Positions 8,244-17,536 of a stretch of DNA of 64,000 nucleotides are shown here, piece by piece. The notes beneath the pieces were generated by a model. The model did not search any database and was not told the DNA's origin. It worked only from the letters and a program-made list of their open reading frames with translations. The stretch is from Tautonia plasticadhaerens (lineage in GTDB: Bacteria; Planctomycetota; Planctomycetia; Isosphaerales; Isosphaeraceae): contig NZ_CP036426.1 in the NCBI RefSeq assembly GCF_007752535.1, positions 2,170,001 through 2,234,000 of the forward strand, read 5' to 3'. Both the position numbers and the translations under genes were made by a program. Numbering within the stretch: position 1 is the first letter of the stretch; each line of letters starts with the position of its first letter.

Positions 8244-9536
8244 TCAGGATGCGTCGAGCGGGGAGGAGAGCCCCGGGGAGCCGGCCTCGATTCGGGCGAT
8301 CGACTCCTGGGCCTCGTCGTGGAAGGGGTCGACGGAGAGGGCGGTGTCGAACCAGGCCCGGGCCTCCAGGGATCGGCCCAGGGAGAGGCACGCTCGGCCG
8401 ATCTCGACGCAGAGGTCGGGGTCATCGAGGTCGGGGAGCGTCGAGGCCCGGGAGATGAGCTGGCCGAGCGCGTCGTTGCGTCGCACCCGATCGAGGTAGG
8501 GCGCCGCCTCCTCGGCACGGCCGAGCATCGTCAACGCCCGGCCGAGGTGGAAGTTCACCAGTCGATCGGTCGGGTCGTTCTGCTCGGCGGCCCGGAGGTG
8601 GGGCAGGGCGGCCTCGGGGTCGCCGCGGATCAGCTCGATCTCGCCACGGACCCGGGCCACGGCCGGGTGATCGGCCGGCGCCCGGGCGATCATCTCCTCG
8701 GCCCGGGTCAGGTCGCCGCCTTCGATCGCCATGCCGGCGCGGAGGGCGGCGGCATCGGGATCGGTCGGGGGGAGGGGCGTGAGGATTCGACCGGCCTCGT
8801 TTAGGTCCCCCGATCGGCGGATCGCCTCGGCCAGGGTCAGCCTTGAGTGGCGATCGCCCGGGTCTCCGGCGAGGAACCGCCGGAGGTTGTCCAGGTCCTT
8901 CTCGTAGTTCCAGTTGACATTGCGGATCTTGCTCCAGTGGAGCACGTAGCTCGGGGGCAGTTCCCCGAGCGAGGCGAGGGCAGCGAGCTGCTCGTCGAGC
9001 TCGCGAAGCCTGCGCTGGATGCTGTAGATGAAGCTGAGCTCGCGGTGGGCCTGGACGTGGCGGGGCTGGAGGCGGACGGCCGCCAGGAAGGACCGCTCGG
9101 CCTCGGGCACGCGGCCGAGCCGCATCTCGACCTGGCCCAGCAGGAGCCGGGAGATCGGGGCGATCGGGTGGTCGTCGGGGATCCGGGCGAGCTGGTCCCT
9201 CGCCTGCTCAGGGCGATCGGTGGCGAGTTGCACCTGGGCCCGGAGCAAGCGGTCCAGCGGCGTCGGCTCCCGGGAGGAGGCGACGCGATCGAGCAGCGCC
9301 TCCGCCCGGTCGTGTCGGCCGGCGCGATGGGCGTCCTGGGCGAGCTGGAGGAGGCGATCGAGCTCGGCGGGGGACGGCGGCCTGGCCGCCGCGAGCCAGA
9401 TCAGGGCGAGGGCCGCGATCGCGGCACCGCCGAGGGCGAGCCGGATCGATCGTCTTCGGGAGGGGAGGGGAGGGGCATCACGGCCCCCTCCGCGGCCGGT
9501 CGGGGGGCCACTCACCGATTCGCCGGGATGGGTCAT
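8244..9536 (-). CDS. Membrane-anchored TPR protein
   Basis: It encodes 430 residues. After about 30 polar residues there is one transmembrane helix (LALGGAAIAALALIWLAAA), so the protein is probably anchored with its C-terminal bulk outside the cytoplasm. The rest is made of tetratricopeptide-like helical pairs with repeated A-x-x-x-GR/L-x-x-A-x-x-x-F patterns (for example HRAGRHDRAEALLDRV and SLGRSLEARAWFDTAL). It is probably a scaffold for protein contacts; the partner is unknown. It is the third gene of a minus-strand run with the DUF1559 protein and the small lipoprotein, 88 nt after the latter. Confidence 0.8.
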   Translation of the reverse strand: MTHPGESVSGPPTGRGGGRDAPPLPSRRRSIRLALGGAAIAALALIWLAAARPPSPAELDRLLQLAQDAHRAGRHDRAEALLDRVASSREPTPLDRLLRAQVQLATDRPEQARDQLARIPDDHPIAPISRLLLGQVEMRLGRVPEAERSFLAAVRLQPRHVQAHRELSFIYSIQRRLRELDEQLAALASLGELPPSYVLHWSKIRNVNWNYEKDLDNLRRFLAGDPGDRHSRLTLAEAIRRSGDLNEAGRILTPLPPTDPDAAALRAGMAIEGGDLTRAEEMIARAPADHPAVARVRGEIELIRGDPEAALPHLRAAEQNDPTDRLVNFHLGRALTMLGRAEEAAPYLDRVRRNDALGQLISRASTLPDLDDPDLCVEIGRACLSLGRSLEARAWFDTALSVDPFHDEAQESIARIEAGSPGLSSPLDAS

Positions 9537-9624
9537 GTCGCTGGGCTCGCTCCGGGTCGCCCGATTGCGCGGGGAGGGGCGGGGAAGCGGGCCCCCGGGG
9601 GAAGCCGGCGGGGGCCCCGGCCGG

Positions 9625-9807
9625 TTACTGGGCCTTGTTGACCGTCCCCTTCTTGTAGTTTTCGAGCATCTGGGCCTTCATCTGGTCGAGCTCCTTCGGG
9701 GGCTCGAAGGGTTCGCCAGTCGCCGGGGGCGGCGACTGGCCGCAGCCGACCACGCCCATCGAAACGATCACGGCCGCCGCGAGCAGGAGGGAGAAGACAC
9801 GGGCCAT
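9625..9807 (-). CDS. Small lipoprotein
   Basis: It encodes 60 residues. The start at 9807 is preceded by GAGGA about 6 nt upstream and begins a clear lipoprotein signal peptide with lipobox MGVVGC. The mature part is short, Pro/Glu/Lys-rich and ends in charged residues (KELDQMKAQMLENYKKG). Small lipoproteins directly after DUF1559 genes are common in planctomycetes. Function is unknown; it may be an accessory to the pseudopilin-like protein encoded upstream. Confidence 0.75.
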   Translation of the reverse strand: MARVFSLLLAAAVIVSMGVVGCGQSPPPATGEPFEPPKELDQMKAQMLENYKKGTVNKAQ

Positions 9808-9962
9808 CGGAGTCCTCGTCGGGGTCGATTGCGGAGCGGGCGAAGCGTGGAGATCAACCGGGCCGACCGGGCCTTGGCGCCGATCGAGCCGGGACGCGGT
9901 GCCGGGCCGTCGACGAGGAGGGAGGCCCCCCTCGCCGATCTGCCGGCGGACCGGGCTCGGGA

Positions 9963-11060
9963 TCAATACTGGTCGGCGCTGACGACCTCACCGCCGTTCC
10001 GAGTGCCGATCGCCCACCAGGTGGGGATGGCGATCGTGTCCTTGATGAACTTGACGGAACCGTCGGCGAAGCAGACGTTGACGCCGCCGGGGTGGTTGCT
10101 GCCGGGGGGCAAGGCATTCATGATGTTGCCGTAGCCGCCGGTGTTTCCGTCATTGTTGGCCTGGCAATTGTAGCCGTTGGGCCCGTTGTAGTGGTTGTAT
10201 CCGGACCAGATGATGCAAGACCCGGGGTTGGTGCCGATCCAGTAGGCCCCATTGGCCGGCGTCAGGGTCCCGAAGGATTCCTGGGTGCCGGGGATGCTGC
10301 GGCAGGCCTGCACGAAGGCGGTGGCGGCGGGGCCGCCGCTGCCGCCCTGGTCGACCGGGCTGTCCAGCGAGAGCTTGAAGGCATAGCCGTGCTTCGCCAG
10401 CGGGTGATTGGCCGGGACGGGTGAGGGGGGCCCGGTGCCGACGAGCATCTCGCTGAACAGGGCGGTCTGCGACGTGCCGTCTCGGATCCGGGCCATGCCC
10501 ACCGGGCCGATGTTGCTGTTCTGGTGCCCGCCGCTGTTGCCTAGCGCGTCGTTGCGGAAGGAGACGAAGGTGCCCGACCAGGCCATGAACGGCGACGGAC
10601 CGCCGATGTTCGCGGCGTAGTTCCGCCACGAGGAGCCCGGGCCGGCGGCGGGAAGCTCACCGTCGGAGGGGCAGACCATGGTGTTGACCAGGGTCCGCAG
10701 CACGGTAGCGTTCTGCGGCGAGCCGTTGGAGCCGAAGCTGAAATTCAGGGCGCTGTAGAGCGGGCCCTGCTCGATATAGGGCAGCGTCGAGGCCGCCCAG
10801 TCCAGCGGCCAGGGGTCGAAGACGGGCGTGCCCCAGTGGAGCCGCTCGTCGATGCTGGAGTTGAACGGCGGCAGGCTTCCGTTAGTGTCGATGTAGTTGT
10901 GGGCCGCCAGGCCGAGCTGCTTGAGGTTGTTGGTGCACTGGGCCCGGCGGGCGGCCTCCCGGGCCGCCTGTACCGCCGGCAGGAGCAGGGCGATCAGCAC
11001 GCCGATGATCGCGATGACCACCAGCAGCTCGATCAGCGTGAATCCGCGTCGCTTCTGCAT
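9963..11060 (-). CDS. DUF1559 protein with type II pseudopilin N-terminus
   Basis: It encodes 365 residues from ATG 11060. The N-terminus MQKRRGFTLIELLVV is a class III (prepilin-type) signal: a short basic leader, cleavage after Gly6, then a hydrophobic helix with Glu5 of the mature chain. The helix ends in the usual planctomycete continuation LPAVQAAREAARR. The C-terminal H-x9-DG box (HPGGVNVCFADGSVKF) matches DUF1559. Several Cys and many Asn/Gly residues suggest an extracellular beta-rich domain. Planctomycetes carry many paralogues, thought to be surface or cell-wall proteins exported by a type II secretion or pilus-like system. An upstream start in the same frame would add about 170 residues of low complexity and lose the signal, so it was rejected. 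Confidence 0.93.
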   Translation of the reverse strand: MQKRRGFTLIELLVVIAIIGVLIALLLPAVQAAREAARRAQCTNNLKQLGLAAHNYIDTNGSLPPFNSSIDERLHWGTPVFDPWPLDWAASTLPYIEQGPLYSALNFSFGSNGSPQNATVLRTLVNTMVCPSDGELPAAGPGSSWRNYAANIGGPSPFMAWSGTFVSFRNDALGNSGGHQNSNIGPVGMARIRDGTSQTALFSEMLVGTGPPSPVPANHPLAKHGYAFKLSLDSPVDQGGSGGPAATAFVQACRSIPGTQESFGTLTPANGAYWIGTNPGSCIIWSGYNHYNGPNGYNCQANNDGNTGGYGNIMNALPPGSNHPGGVNVCFADGSVKFIKDTIAIPTWWAIGTRNGGEVVSADQY

Positions 11061-11234
11061 GGGCTCGAGACCCCGCGAACGAATTGTGAGCCCCCTCGCC
11101 CGGATGACCGCAATAACGCATCCATGGAACAAAGGGGGTTGGATTTGCCTCGCACTCGCTAATATCGAGCGATTGGTTGGCCGAATCAAGCGGAAACCCG
11201 GACGCCGAGTTGGGCGGCGGGCCGAGGCGGCCGT

Positions 11235-11263
11235 TTGCGTCGCCGGCCCCCCTGGATTAGGCT
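11235..11263 (+). promoter_or_regulatory. Candidate promoter for the Gly/Ala-rich membrane protein
   Basis: TTGCGT at 11235-11240, a 17-nt spacer, TAGGCT at 11258-11263. The gene starts at 11335. Confidence 0.4.
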
Positions 11264-11334
11264 CCGAGGCGCCCGGATCGCCGCTGGCGTCGGCGACGAC
11301 CACCCAAGCACATCCCGATCCCGGAGCCCCTCCC

Positions 11335-12132
11335 ATGGCAGCCGAGCATCCCCCGGTGCCCGCACCCGACCCGACCCCCGCGGGGCCCCCCCCCATCGCG
11401 ACGGACGACGCCAGGCCGGCCTCGGCGGGCCGCACCCGGGTCGCCGCCCTGGTCGGCGCGATCCTCGCGGCGCTCGCCGCCTGGGGGCTGGGCGAGTCGC
11501 CGGCCGTCCGGGTGGCCCCGGTCGAGAGCAAGATGATGGTGATGGGCCAGGAGACCGAGACGATGGCCACGACGGCCGAGGCGATCCGCGAGGCGGACCG
11601 GCTGACGGCCGTCCGCAGCCTCTCGGCCTTCGGGGGGCTGCTCGGCCTGGCGATGGGGGCGGCCGCCGGCCTGGCGGCCCGGAGGGGCAGGGGGGCCGCG
11701 CTCGGCGGCGCAGCCGGGCTCGTCCTGGGGGGTCTGGCCGGGGCGGCGGCCGCCTACGGCGCGGCGCCGCTCTACGAGGCGATCCGGACCCCGGGCAAGC
11801 AGGACCTGCTCCCCGTGATGCTGATGCATCTGGCGCTCTGGGCGCCGATCGGCGCGGCGGGGGGGGCCGCCGCCGGGATCGGCCGGGGGAGGGGCCCGGC
11901 CGGGGCGGTCGGATCGGCGATCGCCGGGGCGGTGGGGGCGGCGATAGCCGGACTGATCTTCCAGGTGATCGGCACGCTCGCCTTCCCGATGGCCGGGGTG
12001 GACAAGGTGCTCTCGACGACCCCGGCCAGCCGGCTGGCCTCCCGGCTGGCCGTGGCCCTGGGCACCGGGCTGTTCGCGGCCTCTGCCGCGCCGGGGGGCC
12101 GGAAGAGGCGGGGCGGCCCACCCGCCTCCTGA
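11335..12132 (+). CDS. Polytopic Gly/Ala-rich membrane protein of unknown function
   Basis: It encodes 265 residues from ATG 11335. After about 35 Pro-rich cytoplasmic-type residues there are roughly six hydrophobic segments made almost wholly of Gly, Ala and Leu (for example LGGAAGLVLGGLAGAAAAYG), a pattern of tightly packed small-residue helices. Between the first two helices is a Met-rich loop (ESKMMVMGQETETMATT). No family was recognised. The gene ends 7 nt from the convergent aminotransferase gene and is divergent from the DUF1559 gene, so it is probably a single-gene unit driven by the promoter-like sequence at 11235. Confidence 0.65.
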   Translation: MAAEHPPVPAPDPTPAGPPPIATDDARPASAGRTRVAALVGAILAALAAWGLGESPAVRVAPVESKMMVMGQETETMATTAEAIREADRLTAVRSLSAFGGLLGLAMGAAAGLAARRGRGAALGGAAGLVLGGLAGAAAAYGAAPLYEAIRTPGKQDLLPVMLMHLALWAPIGAAGGAAAGIGRGRGPAGAVGSAIAGAVGAAIAGLIFQVIGTLAFPMAGVDKVLSTTPASRLASRLAVALGTGLFAASAAPGGRKRRGGPPAS

Positions 12133-12139
12133 GCGGCGA

Positions 12140-13342
12140 TCAGGCGGTCGAGGCGGCCGGGGAGCCGGCGTAGACCTCGGCCGAGGAGGCGAGCGCGGCC
12201 CCCGGCTCGACGGGGGCGCCGGCGTCCCTCAGGCAGGTCTCCAGGGCCGAGAGGACGAGCGTCACCGACTCCCTCCGGGAGCCATAGCCCATCAGGCCGA
12301 TCCGCCAGGCCTTGCCCTTCAGGTCCCCCAGTCCGCCGCCGATCTCGACGTTCCACTCGGAGAGCAGGCGCTTGCGGACCGCCAGGTCGTCGACCCCCTC
12401 GGGGATGGTCACGCAGTTGAGCTGCGGCAGGCGGTGGCCCTCGGCGGGGACGTAGTCGATCCCCATCGCCTTCAGGCCGGCGGCGAGGGCCTGCGCATTC
12501 AGCAGGTGGCGGGCGAACCGGGCGTCGAGCCCCTCCTCGAGGACGATCGCCAACGCCTCCCGGAGGGCGTAGTTCATGTTGATCGGCGCCGTGTGGTGGT
12601 AGAGGCGGTCGGAGCCCCAGTACCGGCCGATCAGCGTCATGTCGAGGTACCAGGACTGGACCTTGGTCTTCCTCGCCTTGATCGCCTCCATCGCCCGGGG
12701 CCCGAAGGACACGGGGGCCAGGCCCGGCGGGCAGCTCAGGCACTTCTGGGTGCCGGAGTAGACCGCGTCGACGTCCCAGCCGTCGACCTCGACCGGGACC
12801 CCGGCGAGGGAGGTGACGGCGTCGATGGCCAGCAGGGCGCCGTTCTCGTGGGCGATCCGGGCGATCTCGTCGACCGGCTGCAACGCCCCCGTGGAGGTCT
12901 CCGCGTGGACGATGCCGACGAGCTTGGGGCGATGCGCCTTGATGGCCGCCTCGACCTCGGAGGGGTCGAAGACCTCCCCCCAGGGGCGGTCGATCCGGGA
13001 GACCTCGGCCCCGCATCGCCCGGCGACGTCGACCATCCGGCCGCCGAAGACGCCGTTGACACAGACGAGCATCCGGTCGCCGGGCTCGACGAGGTTGGCG
13101 ACCACGGCCTCCATGCCCGCCGAGCCGGTCCCGGAGACGGCCAGGGTCATCGGGTTCTCGGTTCGGAAGACCCGGCGGAGCATCCCCTGCATCTCGTCCA
13201 TCAGCGCGACGAACTCGGGGTCGAGGTGCCCGACCGGGGGCATCCCCAGGGCCGAGAGGACCCGGGGGGGCACGTTCGACGGCCCGGGGCCGAGCAGGAC
13301 CCGGGGGGAGGGATCCAGGGGCTTCGAGGCGGGCGTGGTCAC
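12140..13342 (-). CDS. Class V PLP-dependent aminotransferase (alanine-glyoxylate / serine-pyruvate type)
   Basis: It encodes 400 residues, the usual length. The N-terminal [16 protein letters not shown] is the substrate-side loop of alanine-glyoxylate aminotransferases. [10 protein letters not shown] binds the cofactor phosphate, and HAETSTG followed by IDAVTSLAG includes the Asp that pairs with the pyridine nitrogen. [12 protein letters not shown] carries the Schiff-base Lys, and the C-terminal WRIGLMGYG contains the carboxylate-binding Arg. It probably interconverts glyoxylate/glycine or serine/pyruvate; the exact substrate cannot be told from sequence. It is cytosolic. The C-terminal Ala/Ser/Glu-rich tail of about 20 residues is an extension to the fold. 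Confidence 0.9.
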   Translation of the reverse strand: MTTPASKPLDPSPRVLLGPGPSNVPPRVLSALGMPPVGHLDPEFVALMDEMQGMLRRVFRTENPMTLAVSGTGSAGMEAVVANLVEPGDRMLVCVNGVFGGRMVDVAGRCGAEVSRIDRPWGEVFDPSEVEAAIKAHRPKLVGIVHAETSTGALQPVDEIARIAHENGALLAIDAVTSLAGVPVEVDGWDVDAVYSGTQKCLSCPPGLAPVSFGPRAMEAIKARKTKVQSWYLDMTLIGRYWGSDRLYHHTAPINMNYALREALAIVLEEGLDARFARHLLNAQALAAGLKAMGIDYVPAEGHRLPQLNCVTIPEGVDDLAVRKRLLSEWNVEIGGGLGDLKGKAWRIGLMGYGSRRESVTLVLSALETCLRDAGAPVEPGAALASSAEVYAGSPAASTA

Positions 13343-13527
13343 GGCGATGTCCCTTCAGGAATTGCGAGGGCGGGCGTTCGGGTCGGGGATCGGAAGATGA
13401 AGGAGGCCGGAGGGTCGATGCCGGATGATCGAGGTCGATCCCCGGCCGCGCCGCCCCCGAGGCCGCGCCATCGAGCTTCGGCCATCCGGTCCCGATCGAG
13501 GGCGGCGCGTCGGCCCCGGCCCGCCGA

Positions 13528-14172
13528 TCAATCCTCGTCCGGGTCGGTGTCCCGGAGTCGGGTCCGGAGCTTGAATTCCCCCTTGTCCTTCTCCCGGTCC
13601 TTGCGCTTTCGGGGCGAGGAGAAGTCCCGGACCAGGGCGCTGATCGCCTTGAACTCGGGGCGTTCGGCGGTCTCGGCCCATTCGAAGAGGACCGCCTCGG
13701 TGGTGGAGACGACCACCCCGGCGCGTTCCATCCGGCGGAGGGCGACGTCCCAGTCGATCTTGCCCCGGGAGGCGACGGCGTCGGCCGGCACCTGGACGTG
13801 GAAGCCGCGGTCGATCAGCTCCAGGGCGGTCTGGGAGACGCAGACGTGGGCCTCGATGCCGGTGAGGGTCAGGTGCCTCACGTCCCGGGCCCGGAACTGC
13901 TCCACGATTCCCGGCGCCCCGCAGCAGTGGAAGGTCAGCTTGGCGAGCCGGTCGGGCAGCAGGTCGGCCACCTCCGGGGTGGTCGGCCCGAGCCCCTTGG
14001 GGTACTGCTCGGTCGCCCAGACGGGGATCGAGAGCAGCTGCGCCGCCTTGATCAGCCGGACGGCGTTGGCGACGACGAGGTCGCCGTACCGGATCGGCTC
14101 CAGGATCCGGGACTGGAGGTCGACGACGAGAAGGCCGCCCTCTCGGGCGGTCAGGCGGTCGGGAGAGGACAT
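13528..14172 (-). CDS. Isochorismatase-family cysteine hydrolase
   Basis: It encodes 214 residues. The catalytic triad of the family is visible: Asp18 in LLVVDLQ, Lys in AKLTFHCC, and Cys in GIEAHVCVSQTALEL, with the cis-peptide motif just before the Cys. The fold core covers residues 10-185; a highly charged Lys/Arg/Asp tail follows (RKRKDREKDKGEF), which is unusual. The family includes YcaC-like and nicotinamidase-related hydrolases; the substrate is not predicted. It lies on the same strand as the aminotransferase gene but 185 nt upstream of it, so co-transcription is possible but not shown. Confidence 0.88.
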   Translation of the reverse strand: MSSPDRLTAREGGLLVVDLQSRILEPIRYGDLVVANAVRLIKAAQLLSIPVWATEQYPKGLGPTTPEVADLLPDRLAKLTFHCCGAPGIVEQFRARDVRHLTLTGIEAHVCVSQTALELIDRGFHVQVPADAVASRGKIDWDVALRRMERAGVVVSTTEAVLFEWAETAERPEFKAISALVRDFSSPRKRKDREKDKGEFKLRTRLRDTDPDED

Positions 14173-14519
14173 GGCCGGACCTCGGCGGTCGATCGATCGG
14201 GATGGGGCCGATGCTACGCCCCCCGGGACGGGGGTGTCAAGCGTCGGGGAAGCCGGGGGGAGGGCCGGGGCTGGGGTGGGGGGGCGGGGACGGGATGGGT
14301 CGGGCCGGGGGGGACTCCGCCCCGACGCATCCCGCCCCCACCCCCCACGATCCGGGTCGTCCCGGGGGACGCGTCGGGATCTCCCCCTCGGGACCCTCGG
14401 TGCCTTGTCCGGCGCCGACCGCCTCGGTTAGGATGGCCCTGGGATCCGGGCGCCGGGCCGCGTCCGGGAGCGCCCGGTGTCGAACCGCTCGAGCCTCGGC
14501 GCCGAGGAGGTCGTCTCGC
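14173..14519. other. Intergenic region of 347 bp between divergent genes
   Basis: It holds G-runs and C-runs with no credible gene. The only signals are the promoter-like pair at 14405-14434 and the ribosome-binding site GAGGAGG at 14504-14510 of the following gene. Confidence 0.6.
14405..14434 (+). promoter_or_regulatory. Candidate promoter for the PAS-GAF-receiver gene
   Basis: TTGTCC at 14405-14410, an 18-nt spacer and TAGGAT at 14429-14434. Expected start near 14441, about 80 nt before the GTG start. Confidence 0.45.
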
Positions 14520-16256
14520 GTGTCCGAGAAGCCGCGTGTCTTGGTCATCGATCGCGACTCCGACCCCGCGCCGCCGGCCCGCCTCCCGCTCGACGACTCC
14601 TGCGAGGTCGTCCGGGCCCGAACCATGGCCCGGGCCCTGCACCTGCTCCGCGACCAGCGGTTCGACGCCGTCTTCGTCTCGGCCGCCCAGCTCTCCTCGC
14701 TGCACTGGGCGGGGATGCTGATCCAGTCCGACGAGATCCTGGAGGCGATCGCCGACGGCGTGGCCGTGGTCGAGCCGGGGACGCAGCGGATCCTCTGGTA
14801 CAATCCCGAGTTCCGCAACCTCGCGTCGATCGACTCCGACCCGATCGATCGGCCCTTCTTCGAGGTGCTCGACCACCCCGAGCGCTGCGAGCCGGACCTC
14901 TGCGCCTTCTCGCAGGCCGAGCGGACGAAGCACCCGGCCGGGTGCATCCTCAAGCTGGGCACGGGCAATTTCTTCCGGCTCAACGTCACGCCGATCCTGG
15001 ACGCCTCCGGGGGGCTCCAGTCGCTGATCGCCCTGACCCGGGACATCACCGACGAGGTGCTCCAGGAGCAGAAGGTCCGGGCCATCAACAAGGCCGGCGA
15101 GGAGCTGGCCGACCTGACCCCCGAGGAGCTGGGGGACCTCCGGGTCAGCGAGCGGATCGACCTGCTGAAGTACAACATCGTCCGCCACATGCGCGACCTG
15201 CTCGGGCTGGACTTCATCGAGATCCGGCTGCTCCGCCCCTCCGGACGGCTCGACCCGCTGCTGACCGAGGGGATGACCCCCCTGGCGGCCGACCGGCAGC
15301 TGTACGCCTCGGAGGCCGACAACGGGGTGACCGGCTTCGTCGCCGCCACCGGCAAGGGGTATCTCTGTTCCGACACGACCCGGGACCCGAGGTACCTGGA
15401 GGGGGCCGCCGACTCCCGGAGCTCGCTGACGGTCCCCCTGGTCCGGCACGGCACGGTGATCGGCACCCTGAACGTCGAGAGCCCCAAGCCCAACGCCTTC
15501 GACCTCCGGGACCAGCAGTACCTGGAGATCTACGCCCGGAACATCGCCTCGGCCCTGACGACCCTGGAGCTGCTGGAGGCGGAGAAGGTAAGCACGGCGA
15601 CCGCCTCGGTGGAGGCGATCGCCCGGGAGCTGGCCCTGCCGCTGGACGACATCCTCGGCGACGCCACCACGGCGCTGGACCGCTACGCCGGCCACGACGA
15701 GGACATCGTCAACCGCCTCCGCCACCTGCTGGAGCGGGCCCGGGAGATCCGGGGCCTGGTCCGCCGGGCCGGGGCGACGGTCCTCCCGGAGAACTCCCGG
15801 AACTCCCGGCCCCCGAAACGCCTGGCCGACGCCCGGGTGCTGGTCGTCGACGCCGACGAGGCGATCCGGGGGGCGGCCCACCAGCTGCTGGAGCAGCAGG
15901 GGGCGACCGTCGAGACCGCCCGGGACGCCCAGGAGGCGATCGCCCTGGCCCGGCAGACCCCCTACGACGCGGCCCTGCTGGACATCCGACTGCCGGACCT
16001 CGACGGCTACGAGGCCTTCCGACGGATCCTGGAGGTCCAGCCGGGGGTCCCGGTGATCCTGATGACCGGGTTCGGCTACGACCCCACCCACTCGATCGTC
16101 AAGGCCCGCAAGGAGGGCCTGCGGACGGTGCTCTACAAGCCCTTCCACGTCGAGCGGCTGATCGACGCCGTCGAGCAGGCGATCCGGGCCCCCGCCGCCA
16201 CCCCCGGCCCCGACGGCTTCCCGCCCGCCCCCCCCCTCGACCGCCCCGAGCCCTGA
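14520..16256 (+). CDS. Signalling protein with PAS, GAF and C-terminal receiver domains
   Basis: It encodes 578 residues. GTG 14520 is chosen because GAGGAGG lies 9 nt upstream. Residues 1-75 look like a degenerate receiver (PRVLVIDRD start, no clear phospho-acceptor). A PAS domain follows at about 75-190 (DEILEAIADGVAVVEPG), containing several Cys, then a GAF domain at about 220-350 (FVAATGKGYLCSD, SRSSLTVPLV). A short helical segment comes next (LALPLDDILGDATTALDRY), where a kinase dimerisation helix would be, but with no His and no ATPase domain. Residues 440-565 form a receiver with acceptor Asp in AALLDIRLPDLDGYEAF and conserved Lys in LYKPFH. So it senses and receives but has no visible output enzyme. 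The metallophosphoesterase gene follows 65 nt later. Confidence 0.85.
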   Translation: MSEKPRVLVIDRDSDPAPPARLPLDDSCEVVRARTMARALHLLRDQRFDAVFVSAAQLSSLHWAGMLIQSDEILEAIADGVAVVEPGTQRILWYNPEFRNLASIDSDPIDRPFFEVLDHPERCEPDLCAFSQAERTKHPAGCILKLGTGNFFRLNVTPILDASGGLQSLIALTRDITDEVLQEQKVRAINKAGEELADLTPEELGDLRVSERIDLLKYNIVRHMRDLLGLDFIEIRLLRPSGRLDPLLTEGMTPLAADRQLYASEADNGVTGFVAATGKGYLCSDTTRDPRYLEGAADSRSSLTVPLVRHGTVIGTLNVESPKPNAFDLRDQQYLEIYARNIASALTTLELLEAEKVSTATASVEAIARELALPLDDILGDATTALDRYAGHDEDIVNRLRHLLERAREIRGLVRRAGATVLPENSRNSRPPKRLADARVLVVDADEAIRGAAHQLLEQQGATVETARDAQEAIALARQTPYDAALLDIRLPDLDGYEAFRRILEVQPGVPVILMTGFGYDPTHSIVKARKEGLRTVLYKPFHVERLIDAVEQAIRAPAATPGPDGFPPAPPLDRPEP

Positions 16257-16321
16257 CCCGCCGACGCCCGGGGCCGTCGCCCCCCCCGGGCGCGTGTCCC
16301 GACCCGACCCCGAGGACGACC

Positions 16322-17536
16322 ATGATCGACTGGCCGATGCTCGCCGCGATCGCGCTGGGCCATTTCTGCCTCGCCGTGCTGATGGTCAACGTGCTGCACG
16401 GCGTGGGGATCCCCGAGGGGAACCCGACCCGGGTGGTCAAGCTGATCGGCGTCTCGTTCCTCGGCTCGGTGTCGGTCGGGTTGGCGATGCTGGTGCTCGA
16501 TCGGCCCTGGGGCGACTGGCCGGCCGTCGCCCGGCTGTATGCCGGGCTCTGCCTCCTGGTGGGGGCCGTCGGCCTGCCGATCGTCACGGTGTCGAGGCGG
16601 TTCCGGCGGCTCCCGACGGGCGTCTCGGGCACGTCGACCCGGGTCGACCTGACCGACTCGATCCCGAAGGACGAGCTGATCGGCCCCGCCTGGGATTCCT
16701 TCTGGCTCCGGATCCCCGGGAACGAGTGCTTCCGGCTCGACCTGACCGACTGGGAGCTGGGCCGCCCCCGGCTGCCGGGCCCGCTGGACGGCCTCCGGAT
16801 CCTCCACCTGACGGATCTGCACCTGACCCCCGCCTATTCCGACCGCTTCTTCGAGGCGATGCTGGCGCAGGCCGAGGGGTTCGAGGCCGACCTCGTCGCC
16901 TTCACCGGCGACCTCGTCGACGACGAGGCGATGCTCGACCGGGTCGGGCCGCTTCTCTCCCGATTCCGGGGCCGGCTGGGCCAGTACGCCGTGCTGGGCA
17001 ACCACGACCACCGGACCGCACCGGTCGGCGCGGCCGAGGCGCTCCGGTCGGCCGGGTTCTCGGTGGTCGAGGCGTCCTGGACCGCGATCGAGGTCGACGG
17101 CGCCCGGCTGGCCGTCGGCGGCACCTCCGCCCCCTGGGGCCCGCTCCCCGACCCGGCCGCCACCCCCGAGGCCGACGTCCGGCTGCTGCTGAGCCACTCG
17201 CCCGACACCCTCGGCTGGGCGTCCCGCCGGGGGGTGGACCTCGTCCTCTCCGGCCACACACACGGCGGCCAGTACCGCCTGCCGGTCGTCGGGTCGGTGA
17301 TCCTCCCCAGCCGGTACAGCAGGCGGTACGACTGCGGCTTCTTCCGGCTGGGGCCGACCTTGCTCTACGTCTCCCGGGGGATCGCCGCCCAGCACCCGAT
17401 CCGGGTCAACTGCCCGCCCGAGATCTCCCGGTTCACCCTCCGCACCGCCGCCGCCCTCCCGGCCGTGCCCGGGGCCCACCGGGCCGCCCGGACGCCGGCG
17501 GCGGTGCCGAACTCGACGGCCCGGCATCAGATGTAG
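16322..17536 (+). CDS. Membrane-anchored metallophosphoesterase
   Basis: It encodes 404 residues, with GAGGA 6 nt before ATG 16322. The first 100 residues form about three hydrophobic helices. Then the calcineurin-like motifs appear in order: DLHLTP, FTGDLVD, GNHDHR, LLSHSPD and SGHTHGGQ, which supply the two-metal centre. The layout (N-terminal helices, then a phosphoesterase) matches YkuE/YaeI-like proteins, some of which act on lipid phosphoesters; this is a family inference. The C-terminal 40 residues are low-complexity Ala/Pro/Thr. The end overlaps the convergent BatA-like gene by 10 nt. Together with the PAS-GAF-receiver gene upstream it probably forms one transcription unit. Confidence 0.9.
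   Translation: MIDWPMLAAIALGHFCLAVLMVNVLHGVGIPEGNPTRVVKLIGVSFLGSVSVGLAMLVLDRPWGDWPAVARLYAGLCLLVGAVGLPIVTVSRRFRRLPTGVSGTSTRVDLTDSIPKDELIGPAWDSFWLRIPGNECFRLDLTDWELGRPRLPGPLDGLRILHLTDLHLTPAYSDRFFEAMLAQAEGFEADLVAFTGDLVDDEAMLDRVGPLLSRFRGRLGQYAVLGNHDHRTAPVGAAEALRSAGFSVVEASWTAIEVDGARLAVGGTSAPWGPLPDPAATPEADVRLLLSHSPDTLGWASRRGVDLVLSGHTHGGQYRLPVVGSVILPSRYSRRYDCGFFRLGPTLLYVSRGIAAQHPIRVNCPPEISRFTLRTAAALPAVPGAHRAARTPAAVPNSTARHQM

Noticed and set aside
14214-16148. A minus-strand frame of 644 codons opposite the PAS-GAF-receiver gene
   Set aside because: No motif, Gly/Gln/Val-biased composition, and complementary to a gene with intact domains.
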